A DNA stretch of 64,000 nucleotides from Tubiluchus corallicola (taxonomy: Eukaryota; Priapulida; Priapulimorpha; Priapulimorphida; Tubiluchidae), in NCBI GenBank assembly GCA_030141605.1, contig JAQGDQ010000817.1:1-64000 (forward strand). Reading direction: 5' to 3'. Position 1 is the first letter of the stretch; the number at the start of each line of letters is the position of its first letter. The position numbers and the translations under genes are program-made. Positions 1 to 12,530 of the stretch are shown here, piece by piece. The notes beneath the pieces were generated by a model that saw only the letters and a program-made list of their open reading frames with translations, was not told the origin of the DNA and searched no databases.

Positions 1-2795
1 TGGCCTGCAGTTGGAGATGAATGCATTTCCGTTAAAACTTTTTCGCGAAAAGCGCGAGAGACTAACCATTGCCAGCGAGTAAGACTCCCTTCAGGGCTTT
101 CCCATTTCCGCTGCAAAATGCCATCTCTTAAACGCAGTGTGTCCCAATGCGCTAAAACCGCTTTAGCTTCTCTGCTAAGGGGTGATCGCTGTTCCCATGT
201 TGGTTTTTCGCTTGACGTTTCAAGAAACGCTATGACTGGTGCTAGATCTTTATCATTTAATTGACGTTCTTTAAAATGTAATTCAGTATCACGCAAAGTT
301 GTACCAACTTTGACAAATTTTGCCGGTTCAGTGATTTCTGGCTTCACACATCTTGATGCCTGATTAATTTCGCTGTCAATTTTACTTCTCCAGGCTGGCT
401 GTAAGGCATTTTTGCTATTTTCAGCTTCTGAATTGTTAGCTGTTCTCAGAGTTTCAAATTTTATTTCACGTTTGTTGCAATGAGAGCATTCGTGTTTGCA
501 TGGCCGTCTAGACAGCGTGTCTGCATTCGCGTGACTTTTACCGGGCCTATGCTCTATCTTGTACTGATATTGGTCCAATTTCGCAAGCCATCGAGCTAAT
601 TGGCCTTCAGGGCGCTTAAGCGTGTGAAGCCAGCGAAGTGCCGCATGGTCGGTACGTATAGAAAAGGGTTTTCCGTAAAGATAGTGATGGAAGTTGGTCA
701 CCCCTTTTATCACGGCCAGGAGTTCACGTCTAGTAGCACAGTAATTGCGTTCTGAAGGGTTAAGTATTTGACTGTAATAGGCAATTACACGTTCGTGTCC
801 ATTTTGGACTTGAGAGAGTACAGCACCGATGGCGACATTACTAGCATCGGTGTCAAGTATGAAATCTCTATCGAACTGAGGATAAGCCAGTACAGGAGAG
901 GAAGTAAGCAAGGCTTTAAGTCTCTCAAAAGACTGCTGCTGGTCTTGCTGCCACAAGAAAGGTTGATGTTTACGAGTTAGTTCGTGCAGTGGAGCAGCTA
1001 TTTTTGCAAAGTCCTTGATGAAGCGCCTGTAGTAGGTACAAAGGCCAAGAAAACTACGTAGCTCAGTCAAGTTTGTTGGTATAGGCCATTTCGCTACTGC
1101 ATCAGTTTTTGCAGGATCGGTGTGTACTCCTTGGGAACTGACAATGTGTCCAAGGTAGGCTACCTGCTTTTGTGTAAGTAGACATTTCTCAGCGTTAAGT
1201 TTAAGTCCGGCTGCTTGGAAGCGAGTGAAGACCTCTTGTAGACGCTCCAAGTGTTCGTCAAAGGTGTGGCCATAAACTATCACGTCATCGAGGTAGATTA
1301 GTAGGGTACGCCAATGAAGACCAGTCAGGACCTGCTCCATAAGGCGTTCGAAAGTCGCTGGCGCATTCGTCAGGCCAAAAGGCATAGCCTTGAATTGCCA
1401 GAGGCCTCTATGTGTAATAAAAGCCGTCTTCTCCTTGTCGTTAGGGTGCATTTCGACCTGGTGATACCCAGATTTCAAGTCAAGGGTGGAAAACCATTCA
1501 GAGCCTGATAGTGCATCTATCGAGTCATCTATGCGGGGTAAAGGATAACTGTCTTTGATGGTAATTGCATTTAGGGCTCTATAATCAATGCAGCATCTAG
1601 TGCCCCCGTTTTTCTTTCGGACTAAAACCACTGCAGATGACCACGGGCTACACGAAGGCTCGATCACACCTTGAGCTTCCATCTCTTTCATAGCTGCATC
1701 AAGCTGCTTGCGCTGCGTTTCACCGAGCCGCCGCGGTTGCACTTTAATTGGCGCATGATTGCCAGTGTTGATGGTGTGCTGGACCACGTTGGTCCGGCCG
1801 ATATCTGCTGGTCCAGAATAAAATAGCTGGTTGTTTTTCAAGAGAAAGGCGTGTAAACGCTTAAGCTGTTTACTAGATAGATGCTCTTTACTTTTCTCGA
1901 GCAAATTTCAAACAGGTTCAGATAGATGGGTGCATTTGTTTAATTTTATAATAGCAGGAAAACCATTGCGTTTTTGAACGGGTTTAGGTTCGAGTGGTTC
2001 AGGAAGTTCTTGCACAACTTCCCACCGACCAATCACTTCATTAACTGGTATAGTCACAGGTTTAGGTGACAAATTTGCAAGCAATGTTTTAACAGTATTT
2101 GCACCAGGGGGTGCAGTTACACGGCCAGTTAAAACACCTTCCCGACAGAAAAAGTCATGATTTACACGGGTAATCATGCCTGTGGCAAGTGGCAACGGCA
2201 CAGCTGGTCTACCTTCTAGTACAGTTTCAGAGAATGGAGGCAAAATTATTTGGTTTACATTTAAAATATCAGTAGTACCGTTCGCTAAGGGAAAAATTTT
2301 AACAAACTGACCGTCTGGGAAAATCAATAAATTTTTAGCGGTGTTCACGCTAACATGATTAGCACGAAGCCAATCCAGGCCAAGCACACAATCATCACCT
2401 ACAATGTCATTCGAAAGCCAAACCGGTACTGCGCCAGACCACATTTCCGGTTCATTGCCAAGTTGCAAAGAAACATTAACTGGGCCACGCAATTCAAGCT
2501 CAGATCCGTTTGCGCTTAAAGCTTTGCGATTTTCTAATAAAATTTCTTCAGTTGGTAAGGAAAGAAATTCTTTTCTTACTGTTGTCTGACTCGCACCAGT
2601 GTCAACTAAAATGCGACAAACACGACCGTTTATTGAGCCGCGCACATACAAACCAAGCGCAGGTTGCTTATAAGCGTTTTTGTTACGAACCGACGCAGAA
2701 TAATTAATGGTGTAATGCGATGTGGGTGCTCCTATGGAGACTGCTCGTCTAGTGCGAGTGGCTGGCTGTCTCCTTCTCCTGCCACCCGCTTTTAA
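1..2795 (-). CDS. pol: Gypsy pol: protease, RT, RNase H, start of integrase; one in-frame TGA; partial
   Basis: The frame is -1 relative to gag and is open from the gag stop. The aspartic protease active site DTGA lies about 2594-2603. A TGA at 1910-1908 is the only in-frame stop I see; the same frame continues beyond it. The reverse transcriptase shows a CIDYRALN-type block near 1590, FSTLDLKSGYHQ near 1480 and catalytic YLDD near 1290. The RNase H DTDAS motif lies near 870 and a YGKPFSIRTDH-type block near 660. A cysteine-rich linker near 480-510 precedes the integrase zinc finger, which the window edge cuts. The enzyme would copy element RNA into DNA. The TGA may be a point mutation, most simply CGA to TGA. 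Confidence 0.9.
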
Positions 2796-4780
2796 AAATG
2801 CGAACGCCCACGACCGAAGTTGTTGTAATTAGCTGTTGAATGGTAATAATTTTGGGGGGTAGTCCCAGTACATGGATAATTTTGCCCCATATTTGCAGAA
2901 AAACCATTGTTTTGGCAAAAATTATTAGAAAATTGTGCTCTATGGCGAGTTGGTTGGCCTGTCCAACTATGGGGAGGGGAAGAGCACTGTCTCGCTAAAT
3001 GCCCAAAACCACCACAATTATAACAAACTGGGCCTGAACCACGACCCGTAGGTTTAGCAGACTTATTCTGGCCAACATTTGAAACTCTGCCGTGTTTTTC
3101 AGGGGTGCGATTAAGAGCAGATTTGCTAACGTCGTTATTTGGGCTTTTGGATTTCGAACTGGGGGGCGAGGTAACAGGTAGGTGCTGAACCTTAATCGAG
3201 CTTTTGCTTGGGGGTTCGTTTTCTGTTACTCGTTTAGACGTAGCCCGAATGGACTCAACTGTAAGTGCGGTAGCTAAAGCACTTGCGAGATCAGGCGGTA
3301 CACTTTGCTGAATGTGTATTGCTAACTCAGAATCCATTAAACCATCTACGAATTTATGAATTAGCTGTTGCTCAGCAGTTTTTGTATCAACGGTTGGAAA
3401 TGCACGATGATAAAGAACGCGCAATTGCTCAGCGTATTGCCTTAAATCTTCCCCAGTGTGGCGTACTCTGGCGTTATAATGCGCACGATAAACGCTCTCT
3501 CTATTTTGATAGCCGTATCTACGACAAAGAGCCGACGAAAGGACATCATAGTTGGACCTTTGCGCCTCTGGAATGACTTCCAGCACGCCCGCAGCACTCC
3601 CTTTTAATTTTAATGCTAATCGCGCACCAGCCTCGGTGTTGTCCCAGCCATTAGCCCGACGGAGAAGCTGGAACTGTGCCTCAAAACTTTCCCAAGACAC
3701 TGTCTCGCCATCAAAAGGTGGTAGACCTCGGAGTGCCTTTTCACCGAGCCGCCCCATGCTGATGTCACTCGCCATGTTTACCGCAGCATTATCGACATTT
3801 TGTGCCACGGTGCTGGTTGCCAAACCTGTTTGTGCAGTAGAACAACCGGAAGTCCGCAAAATGGGCTCGAAAGACTGGTCTAGATTGCTTAGGCCAGTTT
3901 CAAAACGTACACGTGGGGTGGAGCCAGAAGGACCATTTTGAATCTGGCTAGACCCTTGATTTTGATGCTGCGCGTCAGCAGTGTCAGTATTCGCCATTAC
4001 AGGGGTAGAACCCAAAAGAGGCTTCTTTGCCAAAATACCACCTGTTGTAGGCGTCTCTGGTTCGCGACATGCGGTAAAATCCAAAATGGCACTAAAAATT
4101 GCCTGAGGCAGCGTAGCAACCACATTTCTCAGGTCTTGAAAACTCTCAGAAATACTAGACAACTGTTGTCTGATTTGACACAGTTGTCTGATTTGATAAG
4201 TATCTGACGCGAAATTTTGCCGAAAATTTTGATTACTTGGACTAACTCGCGTGCCCAATGCTGCATTTGGATCGCTAGCCGCGTGCCCTGAAAGAAAATC
4301 AATATTAGACATGCCCCAAGTACTCGCGCTAGGCTGGGAAGCGGAATGTTGTGAAGTAGCAGGTAGCAAAGGTAGCTGACCTTGGCTTTGCCTACTTGAA
4401 CATTCAGATGGCTTCGCTGCATGCTTTTCAGTACAAGGGTTATGCACAGGGCAAGTAACAAAAGGATTAGTTGTATTACAAGCACAGATCGACAATACAT
4501 CCTCATTATTAGTACAACTAACATCAAAACTATAGCAATGTTCCGTAGAATCTAAGGCAGTGCCCCTTAATTCTTGACCATTAGAAGAATACACACTCTG
4601 TTCTAATAGAAAATCGGCAAGCTGACGGTGTTGTAACCGTTCTAAGTCAACATCAACCGCAGTACAATAATCGGAATGCCCAGATGAGGGTAACATCCCA
4701 CTTGTTCTGACACCAGTGGACTGCTCTCCGCTTTTAGTGGAAGCAGAACGGATGGCATCGCGGCCTACACTGTGCGGCAT
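2792..4780 (-). CDS. gag: Gypsy gag polyprotein
   Basis: A 662-residue open frame starts with ATG about 23 bases inside the proposed LTR end. The first 330 residues are low in recognisable structure. Residues about 350-500 resemble retrotransposon gag/capsid: a PPFDGE-type motif, then W-x-x-F and an LRQYAEQL-type helix. One CCHC zinc knuckle lies at about 586-599 (C-x2-C-x4-H-x4-C) and would bind element RNA. The tail is rich in N, Q, Y and G and ends in FGRGRSHF. The TAA stop at 2794-2792 sits in a run of five Ts, where the pol frame takes over in -1. Confidence 0.9.
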   Translation of the reverse strand: MPHSVGRDAIRSASTKSGEQSTGVRTSGMLPSSGHSDYCTAVDVDLERLQHRQLADFLLEQSVYSSNGQELRGTALDSTEHCYSFDVSCTNNEDVLSICACNTTNPFVTCPVHNPCTEKHAAKPSECSSRQSQGQLPLLPATSQHSASQPSASTWGMSNIDFLSGHAASDPNAALGTRVSPSNQNFRQNFASDTYQIRQLCQIRQQLSSISESFQDLRNVVATLPQAIFSAILDFTACREPETPTTGGILAKKPLLGSTPVMANTDTADAQHQNQGSSQIQNGPSGSTPRVRFETGLSNLDQSFEPILRTSGCSTAQTGLATSTVAQNVDNAAVNMASDISMGRLGEKALRGLPPFDGETVSWESFEAQFQLLRRANGWDNTEAGARLALKLKGSAAGVLEVIPEAQRSNYDVLSSALCRRYGYQNRESVYRAHYNARVRHTGEDLRQYAEQLRVLYHRAFPTVDTKTAEQQLIHKFVDGLMDSELAIHIQQSVPPDLASALATALTVESIRATSKRVTENEPPSKSSIKVQHLPVTSPPSSKSKSPNNDVSKSALNRTPEKHGRVSNVGQNKSAKPTGRGSGPVCYNCGGFGHLARQCSSPPHSWTGQPTRHRAQFSNNFCQNNGFSANMGQNYPCTGTTPQNYYHSTANYNNFGRGRSHF

Positions 4781-4802
4781 GACTCAAAGACAAAAACCAA
4801 AA

Positions 4803-5120
4803 TGAATAAAATAAAAATGACGATTTATTACCCAAAAAAATAAACGTTCCAGACAGCTTACCGAATGGAGCAAACAGAAAGCCTGATGAAGTGCGAACAA
4901 AGCTGAGATGAGATCAGACGCCCACTGACCACTGACAAGGATCTACAGCAGACCTACCCTTTTTATAAGCTCAGGTGTGCACGTGACTAGTGGCTCCCAC
5001 TAACACAAGGTCAGAATAAGCGTCTATGTGCTAGTTAAAGCCACGTTCACACGCACACCTGAGAAGTCTGCTGTATTCTCCTGCCAGTATTACACTATCT
5101 CATCACAGCCCTGCAGTACA
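4803..5120 (-). repeat. 5' LTR of the Gypsy element
   Basis: The outer end (TGTACT on the minus strand at 5120) is set by alignment with the second LTR copy at 35054. The inner end at 4803 (…TTCA, two to four bases before a TGG that could open a primer-binding site) is a guess, because no second full LTR is in the window. The first 190 bases match the other copy closely, including two nested inverted repeats around the promoter. Confidence 0.75.
4957..4967 (-). promoter_or_regulatory. TATA box of the Gypsy LTR
   Basis: The minus strand reads TATAAAAAGGG, a consensus TATA box, inside the LTR. An AATAAA polyadenylation signal follows on the same strand at 4829-4824. The remnant copy at 35 kb has TACA in place of TATA. 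Confidence 0.7.
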
Positions 5121-8100
5121 ATATGAAAGGAGATTACTCAGTAAATTATCTTTGATTAAGAGGTTTCATGTATGAGAAAAAGACGCTGCACTCAGATAAA
5201 ATGGATCTTCATCATTATTAATGATGTGTCAGAGCAATAATCCTGACCTGGAAATACTTTCAAGCTATAGTTATATTACAATACGATGATTTTTCACATA
5301 GATGAGGAGATAACTCAGACAACAAAACACAATACACCTTTGAAATAGAAATAAGATAAAACAAATGTGCCAGAGTCTGCACTCATTTTGGCACAAAATG
5401 TTTCGCCAAAACACTTTTCAACATATAGGTAGTCTTGACCACAAAGGCAACTTTGACACTGACTGTTTTTGGAAACATAGGTAATTTCAATTTATTTTTC
5501 AGTGGCATTATAGTTCAAGCTGTTCTGACAGATACAGTTTAAACAGTAATTTATAATTATATCAATTGATTTCATTTATAATGATACAATGCTGCAGTTG
5601 AAGAAATTTGGACATTTAGGCGACTTGGGTACTGAGGTTTATTGTCACACAGTTAATGAGGACTCTTAGATGACTTAGGCACGTAAGTAATTTGTCCGCA
5701 GGTTCTTTTGCCGCTTGGACACAAGACGTTAGGGCGCACAGGTCATTTGGTGCAACGTATTTTGGACATAGGTCGCTTAGATACAAGGCATGCACTTAAG
5801 ACACATACTGTAATTTGGACGTAAGGTAAGAGATAGGCATGTGGATTATCTGCTATATAGATAATTCGGACACAGATTTGGAAACAAGTGTTCAGAAAAT
5901 GTACAAGCGACTTACTGTTTCCTGCTGCCATGATAAATGCAGGCATCAGAATGAAGATCGTCAGCTTGACATAGAAGATCATGTCTGTGATCATGAGATA
6001 ATAAATTCTGCAAGCAAATTATTGATAATTATTAAGTAATTAAGTAATTGATAAGTAATTTTAACAGTAAAAACAATAGATTTCGCATGCAATTACAATA
6101 GAAAACGAAATAAAATGAAATATGAATTAGATTAATAGTTTAGGCTGCTAATTTATAGGGATCAAACTGCTATAATATTTACTTTAAATTTTCCAGTGTT
6201 TCAGTCATAAACCGCCTTTTGAATTGTTAAAAGAAACCTGCTTAGTAAAATGTTTCCAGTAATTATATATTTAGTTAGAAACTTAATTAAAGGCCAGCAA
6301 ACACAACTATAACGATGACGTCAAAGTGTACATTTTTGTTGATGGATGGTATAAACCTTCCTTAAACGCTTGCCGTGCCCACATTAATTGACTATATGAA
6401 ACGGGAAATTTTGAAGTTCACATTTTGAAATTATCAGGTTTTATCCTGCGATTTCACAAGGCTGTCCTCATGTCACAAGTGTCATGTGATCTATTAATCA
6501 GGCACACTTCGGCTAGTGTTGTACAATGAGATCAATGCGATGTTACCCATCTAAGTATGTTAACCATCTAAGAAAACTTCCATGCTAATAACTTCCATTC
6601 TTTTATTTATTAAATCATTTTTTACATGAACACTTTTCTGTTTTTCAATATTTTCAGTTATACAATAAAGAATTTTGCATTAATGTCAAAATTGGGAACT
6701 CTTTCCTTTAAGTAAAGGTAAAATGGCAAGATGTTGTTTTCCTGAGTACACTGAAATTGGTTGCTAACGAACAAACCTGAAGAACGCTATTATGTATCCC
6801 TTATATATCCTGCATAAATATGCACCCCCACGTGCCCCATCCGTAGTATATAAGTATGATTAGAATCTAGACTAACTTACCAGGTTAGGTAGTACTTGAC
6901 TTTCTTTTACACCGGTGGAAATGACAAAAACACGAGTATGGACCCTTTTTATATGAATTTGTGAAATATTTTAAATTACTTCTAAATATTTTAATAGCAG
7001 TTAAATTTTGAATAATGTGGTGATAAATAAATCTGGCTAATTTCACCTTGGCAAAACCACCTTCAAAGCAATTACTAAGGTCACCTCAAGTTGTGACATT
7101 TTACAGTTTAATGGATAGATTTATATAACTCAAGTCAACTTTTTACAGTTAACAAAGCTTAACTAGAACACCACAAGCTCACGAATTTACATAAACGTTT
7201 TCAGTTATATTTCCTCAAATTGAAAATTTATGAAACATTGACGAATTTTCAAAAATTTTGCACCTACAATTGACAGCAAACATTTTTTCGGATAGTGATA
7301 GTGAATCAAGTACCGCAAGTGACACAGCAAGATTTATAATCACGTATTTATAGTTCCACATGAACATTGTGTTACATTGAATGTGGTGTGGATAGATTTT
7401 TTTGATGACAAAGGGGAAAATTTACCTGCACTGCGTGATTAATCCACAATTGCTGGCTACTCTTCGCTTTAATGTTTAAATAGTAAAAGTCATTTGTGAA
7501 AAATTTTTATACTAAAATCCTTGCAAATTTTTCTATTGCTCATTTAAGATTTTCAAAATACTCTTTAATTACGTCTAAAGCATCTAAAATTAGACTGGTG
7601 AGAAAATCAGATAAAACAAGCAGCCAGGATTGCCCTTTCTTTTTCTGTTTAGGAAAGGCTAGCAAAAACATTTCAGCAATTCAATTTGCCACTTCAAGGT
7701 CAACAGAAAAGAATAGGAAATATTTAAAGGCATCCAAACAGCTGTAAGCTAAGGTGAAATTTATGTGTGATTTTATGGGTTATTTTGGATATCTAAAAAT
7801 ACGTTTATGTTTTTATGGAAACGTTGGGAATATTTGATAAATGTTAATTGAAATTGTCTATTTTATGTAATTACTTAAGCGATGATTATAATATTATTTT
7901 TCCTTTAAAAACATGGTGCTGTATTGAAATATAAAGTGGTCTGCCACAAAATTCAGTATTTCTCTATTTAGGTATAATTCATTTTCTCAGTTCACAAGAT
8001 TAGCCTTGATATTTAGACCTACGTTTTGGTTTTGCAACAACCACCTACATCAAGTAGACCCTACCAAAGAGTGATTACAGTGTTCTTAATATCCGAAGTT

Positions 8101-9558
8101 AGGCAATTGCAAGTCTGGTCAGTAAATGGGCGGTTTCATCTGCCATACTGGCCTCAGCTTTCTACTTTGTTAACAGCGGGACATCTGCAAATCTGAACAT
8201 AGCCAGACACCGCTGCTGTCTCTCAGTTCACAAGATTAACCTTGATAATCAGTGTCAGGTTTTGTTCCTGTTATAATCAAACTAAATCAAATAGGCTCCG
8301 CAGAGTGTCAGAACTGTACAAAGTTCACAATCTTCAAAAAATCAGTTATAAGTGCTGACTGTTGTTTCACAGACAAAGCGGTGCACCAGCAAAGAACTCG
8401 TCAACGGAAATAAGATACCTCATTGCGCCCACAAACAAAGTCAATATGCTTTCCTTACCTAAAATGATTTTTACATGGCTGCAATATTTATTTATTTATT
8501 TATGCAAAGCAAAGCAGAACACTCAGCAAAATTTACTGAGCCCATTATGAGGCAATACTACTTTCAAGTAAGACGAAGTTCAACTACCAAATAACAACCC
8601 ACTGCAAAGCAGCGAGCATCGTATTGAAAGCGGAAGTTGGGAAAAATCAGGAGTTTCATGAGTGTAACAGCTTCATGAATAACCTTATTACTTATTAGCT
8701 GCAGTGGTTACGCAGAGAAGGTCCCAGATAAACAATATAGACAATGATGAATGCAAAATTTGGTATATTTATAAAAAAGCATAATATTCCACATCATGGA
8801 ATTTATCATCCTAGAATACCAGATAAATTTAGAGTGGTGATAGATTGCCCAACACGTTTTCTGGAAAGAAGAGACAATATTAAAACATCTTTTGACACAT
8901 GTTACTAAGTCATGTTACTTAGCATTAGGCTTTCCTGCTCGAAAGATTCATGTATTTGGAAAAGAAAATTCTTACTAATTTATAATAATCGTGCCAACTG
9001 ATGATACATCACTGACCCACCTTTTCAGTGTGCACCACTGACTCATCAAAAACACTTTATTGATCCCATTGACGACATAAAGCTATTTATACTTGTGCCT
9101 AGCTAGCAAAGTATGTGCTACGAATGCAATGATTATATTTTCAAACTTAACCCAATGGTTATCCAAGCTTGTTTCAACGACCTATCGTGTAAAATGGCTG
9201 CGCCTAACGGCCATCGCTAGAGTTCATATTTCAAGTTTCATACAGCGTTACTACTAAGGGCCTATTTACGTACATGTCCTAATTTTTTGCCTCACCGTCA
9301 TTAGGACGCAAGAATTCTGCCAAATCAGGCAAATTAGATTAGGTCACGTGTGTGCTTCGAAGAACGAAAAGAACAGTGATAACAGCACAGCATCCCCTGT
9401 GGATTTGCGGCAAAGCGAATGGGCAATAATGACATTGATTAATCAGTGTTCAATACTCACTTATGTATGCTTGTGAATTGTACAATTGCCCATAGTTATT
9501 CTCCTGAACACCGTTCGTTGTCTTGTATCAATCAATCCAAAAGGAAACCTTTTAGGAA
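5121..9558. other. Non-coding stretch, no gene recognised
   Basis: AT-rich sequence with only short chance frames. The one internal similarity I see is a roughly 25-base near-repeat: CAGTTCACAAGATTAGCCTT near 7987 and again, with one change, near 8223. No exon, RNA gene or transposon protein was recognised. Confidence 0.5.
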
Positions 9559-9993
9559 AGGGAGTTAGGATTGTGACGGTTTTATTTTTGGTGTTTCCAA
9601 CTAATGCACGGTTACGACTTTTGGTTAACGGTTCGCGATGCTCACCATCTTAGCTACTGCCTAACAAAATTTCGTTTTTGTAGAATTTACATTTCTTCCC
9701 TACAGGAGAAAAAAATCCAAGATGAAAAATCGGCTATAATATGTCATAAATACCCAAATGATAATACTTGAAAACCTGTATTTCCCTGCAAAAAAACTTG
9801 CCAAACTTGTGGTTGCCTCTCAATAATGGCCTACACTTGGCCTGCGAGCCTTTAAGCCTACGAAGGCCAAAATTAAGTGCCACCGTTGTTTAAGATAAGC
9901 AAGATGGTGAGCATCACGAACCGTTAACCAAAGGTCATAACCGTGCATTAGTTGGAAAAACCAAAAATAAAACCGTCACAAGCCTAACTCCCT
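9559..9993. mobile_element. MITE-like element with about 92 bp terminal inverted repeats
   Basis: The left arm (9559-9650) starts AGGGAGTTAGG and the right arm (9902-9993) ends CCTAACTCCCT. The arms match with only about six differences over about 92 bases, and the interior of about 250 bases has no coding frame. This is the form of a non-autonomous DNA transposon. No clear target-site duplication is visible (TTTAGGAA on the left, AGAAGTCG on the right), so the superfamily cannot be named. Confidence 0.8.
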
Positions 9994-10559
9994 AGAAGTC
10001 GAAGCAACTTTCTGTTTAAGGTCTCTTGAAAAGGCTAGCCACTGGGCCAAATGGTTCCAGGACTTGGTACGTCAGGAAAAGGTGATTGTCAGGTGTTGGT
10101 AGCGTGTCTGGTGAGGCCTATCGTACGCCTTTATAAGCATCCAAACTTACGATTTTGGAGAATCAAACCTTCAAAATTAGTCAATATGACTTTTTAGGCT
10201 AACAACTCAGGAGGATCACAAGGTTACGAGCTGACATCAGCGAGTCCTGGACCCTTACATTACTCAAGGTAGATGCGCCACCTACCAAGATGGTAGCCAG
10301 TCCTGTCGATTGTGTATCAAACGAAGTGTCACGCAGATGCCACCTGTAAAAAGTTGCAGCGCTACCACCATTATTTCTACCTTTGTCTGTCCCATATATT
10401 GACATATACAAGACGGCTGGGAGTTGACATCTGAACGTTTTCACCCACCGTAAGGTTCACTGTAGGGTTGTACAGTAATGGGCATTTGCTATCTATCCAA
10501 GTTTTGGTGCCCCCGTTTGAGAAAGATTTAAAAGTTCTTCACAAAAAACATCGTATCTA
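9994..10559. other. Non-coding stretch, one unrecognised minus-strand frame
   Basis: A minus-strand frame of 81 residues at 10199-10444 matches no family I know and has no splice sites that would make it an exon of a known gene. I treat it as chance. Confidence 0.3.
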
Positions 10560-11371
10560 TGAATCGAGCCACAAAGATAATTAGATATTTAGATATTTAT
10601 TTATTAATGTCAAAAATACATACAATGCAAGAAAAAACAAGACATGCATATAATTTCAATTTTGAAATATAATGACCCTATATACAAACAAAACAATTAA
10701 TAATAAAACAAATGTTATCAAATCTTCCTGTTAGTTATATTAGTTATTTAATGAAAACTTTAATGATTAGCAGTTAAAATAAATTGCCATTCATTAGGCC
10801 GCATTTTCAGTGATTTGATTATTACATAGTTGTTGTTCATCAAGTCTTAAAAACGCTTTTTCAACATAATCAATAAATGCCTTAATTACTTCTAAATCAT
10901 TACTTCCCATCAGGAATAAAAATTTATCAATATTGCTCATAAAGAAAAATTCTGGTATAATTACGTTGACGCAATTATATAATTTTTCTCTAAGATCATT
11001 GTAATATGGGCATTTTATAACAAAGTGTAATTCGTCTTCGATATCATTTCTTAGACAATATGAGCATATACGATTCTCAGCTGGCATTTTTCTAGGTTTA
11101 ACGTACGTCCCTCTTTCAATACACAAAGCATGAGAGCTGATTCTCAGTTTTGTAAGTTTTGTTATAGCATATTGGGAATAACCAGAAAGGAAATAGTTTT
11201 CTAGCTGATATTGTTTTTTGAAGGCTCGATACGTTCGCAATTTGTTTTGTCCATCAGGTTTGTTATCATTATGGATTTCTTCTTTCCAAAATAGGGTATA
11301 ATCAGTTTTTATTTTTTCTTCTAATTTATTAAGTAGTCGTTATTCTAAACATGTTCAAAGCCATATAATAT

Positions 11372-11412
<41 letters not shown>

Positions 11413-12530
11413 ATATGTATTTAACAAAAGTAGTCCAACAAAAACAGTTGTCAGCTTCAGTTTCGGTGTTCGTTATAAGTTTGGCATGTATGACTATCAT
11501 AAGGTTGGCTAATAACATGTATCCAGTAGCGGATTGTATTCTAAATTATTTTAATAAACATGTGGAAACGGCCCAGTTCTGCCCTAGTTACATATTTGCT
11601 TCAGTTGTTACTGACATTCAAAACAAATCTGCATAATTTAATATTGGCCTCTTCGCTCTGATGTACCTCTCATGCAGTAAAAAGCTTTTAGGCGTTTGTC
11701 TTTTAGTTTAGTACAGTTTTGTCTGGAAGCACCAGACGCAAAAAATTCAACCCCAAAGTATTTATAGTATTGAACCATTTTCAGTTTATCAGACCCATAG
11801 GCTAAGTTCAAGTCTTTTAGAATTCTGCTTGCTTTGTTTAAAAACAATAGTTTCTGTCCTTTTAGTGCTGATTTTCAGAACCCATTTGCCACAATAAATA
11901 TTCCGCTGGTCAAGGCATTGTTGCACTTCTGACTGAGAACAGGAAAGTAAAACCATATCAACTGCATAGAGACGACAGTTGGTTTCAAAATTTCCTAAAC
12001 TTACGGGAACGATTTTATTAGATGTAAAAACTGTTGGCAAGTCATTGATATACAAGAATAGAGAGCTGGGCTCAACGTACATCCTTACTTAACATCCAAG
12101 GAAGATGGTATATCTTCCGTTGATCGCCAGCGAGTTAAACGAAGTGATTAGTTTTAGAGTACATATTTTGCAAAATCCTAAGGAAATAACCACCTATATT
12201 ATTTTTTAACAATTCATAGTATAATCCAATTTGCCAAACTGAATCAAAGGTTTTGCGCAAACGAAACAACGAAACAACAATAAAGTTTATGATTTCGTTT
12301 CAAAAATTTATCGATAATGGTTTTTAATGTAAACATATGATCACTTGAACCAAGGAACTATAACTTGGCTTGAAGCTTTGAGCATTTCGTTTATTAATCT
12401 GCCTGTACCAGTAGCTTTGTTATTTTTTAACTGTTTAATGTCATCAGGATTTCCGTGTCAGCTATTGTATAATCTAGCTGTAGCGAACCATACCACTGGA
12501 TGGATACCCCTTCAAAGTGCTTACATAGTT
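10560..12530 (-). pseudogene. Decayed non-LTR (LINE) retrotransposon: RT core and C-terminal domain
   Basis: Reading right to left, fragments follow the order of a LINE reverse transcriptase. A conserved LKNNKATG-type block lies near 12430, then a KTFDSVW-type block near 12250. LFLYINDLP lies near 12060 and the catalytic box near 11960. The C-terminal cysteine motif (RICSYC…CPYY) is in the 148-residue frame 10794-11240. Frameshifts and stops separate the blocks. The catalytic YADD-type box reads YAVD, so the copy is dead. A TA repeat interrupts it at about 11377. The 3' end is near 10560, where sequence becomes very AT-rich. Confidence 0.85.
11377..11406. repeat. (TA)n microsatellite
   Basis: About thirty bases of alternating TA lie inside the decayed LINE, between its RT and C-terminal parts. 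Confidence 0.9.

Larger units (their letters stand above)
1..5120 (-). mobile_element. Ty3/Gypsy LTR retrotransposon, 5' LTR to start of integrase (cut by window edge)
   Basis: The element reads right to left: 5' LTR (about 5120-4803), gag (4780-2792), then pol from about 2795 to the window edge in the order protease, reverse transcriptase, RNase H, integrase zinc finger. The order and motifs (gag CCHC knuckle, DTGA protease, YLDD reverse transcriptase) are those of Ty3/Gypsy. The coding frames are nearly intact, with only one in-frame stop seen, so the copy is fairly young. The rest of integrase and the 3' LTR lie outside the window. A remnant of the same LTR family lies at 35054-35249 in the opposite orientation. 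Confidence 0.95.
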
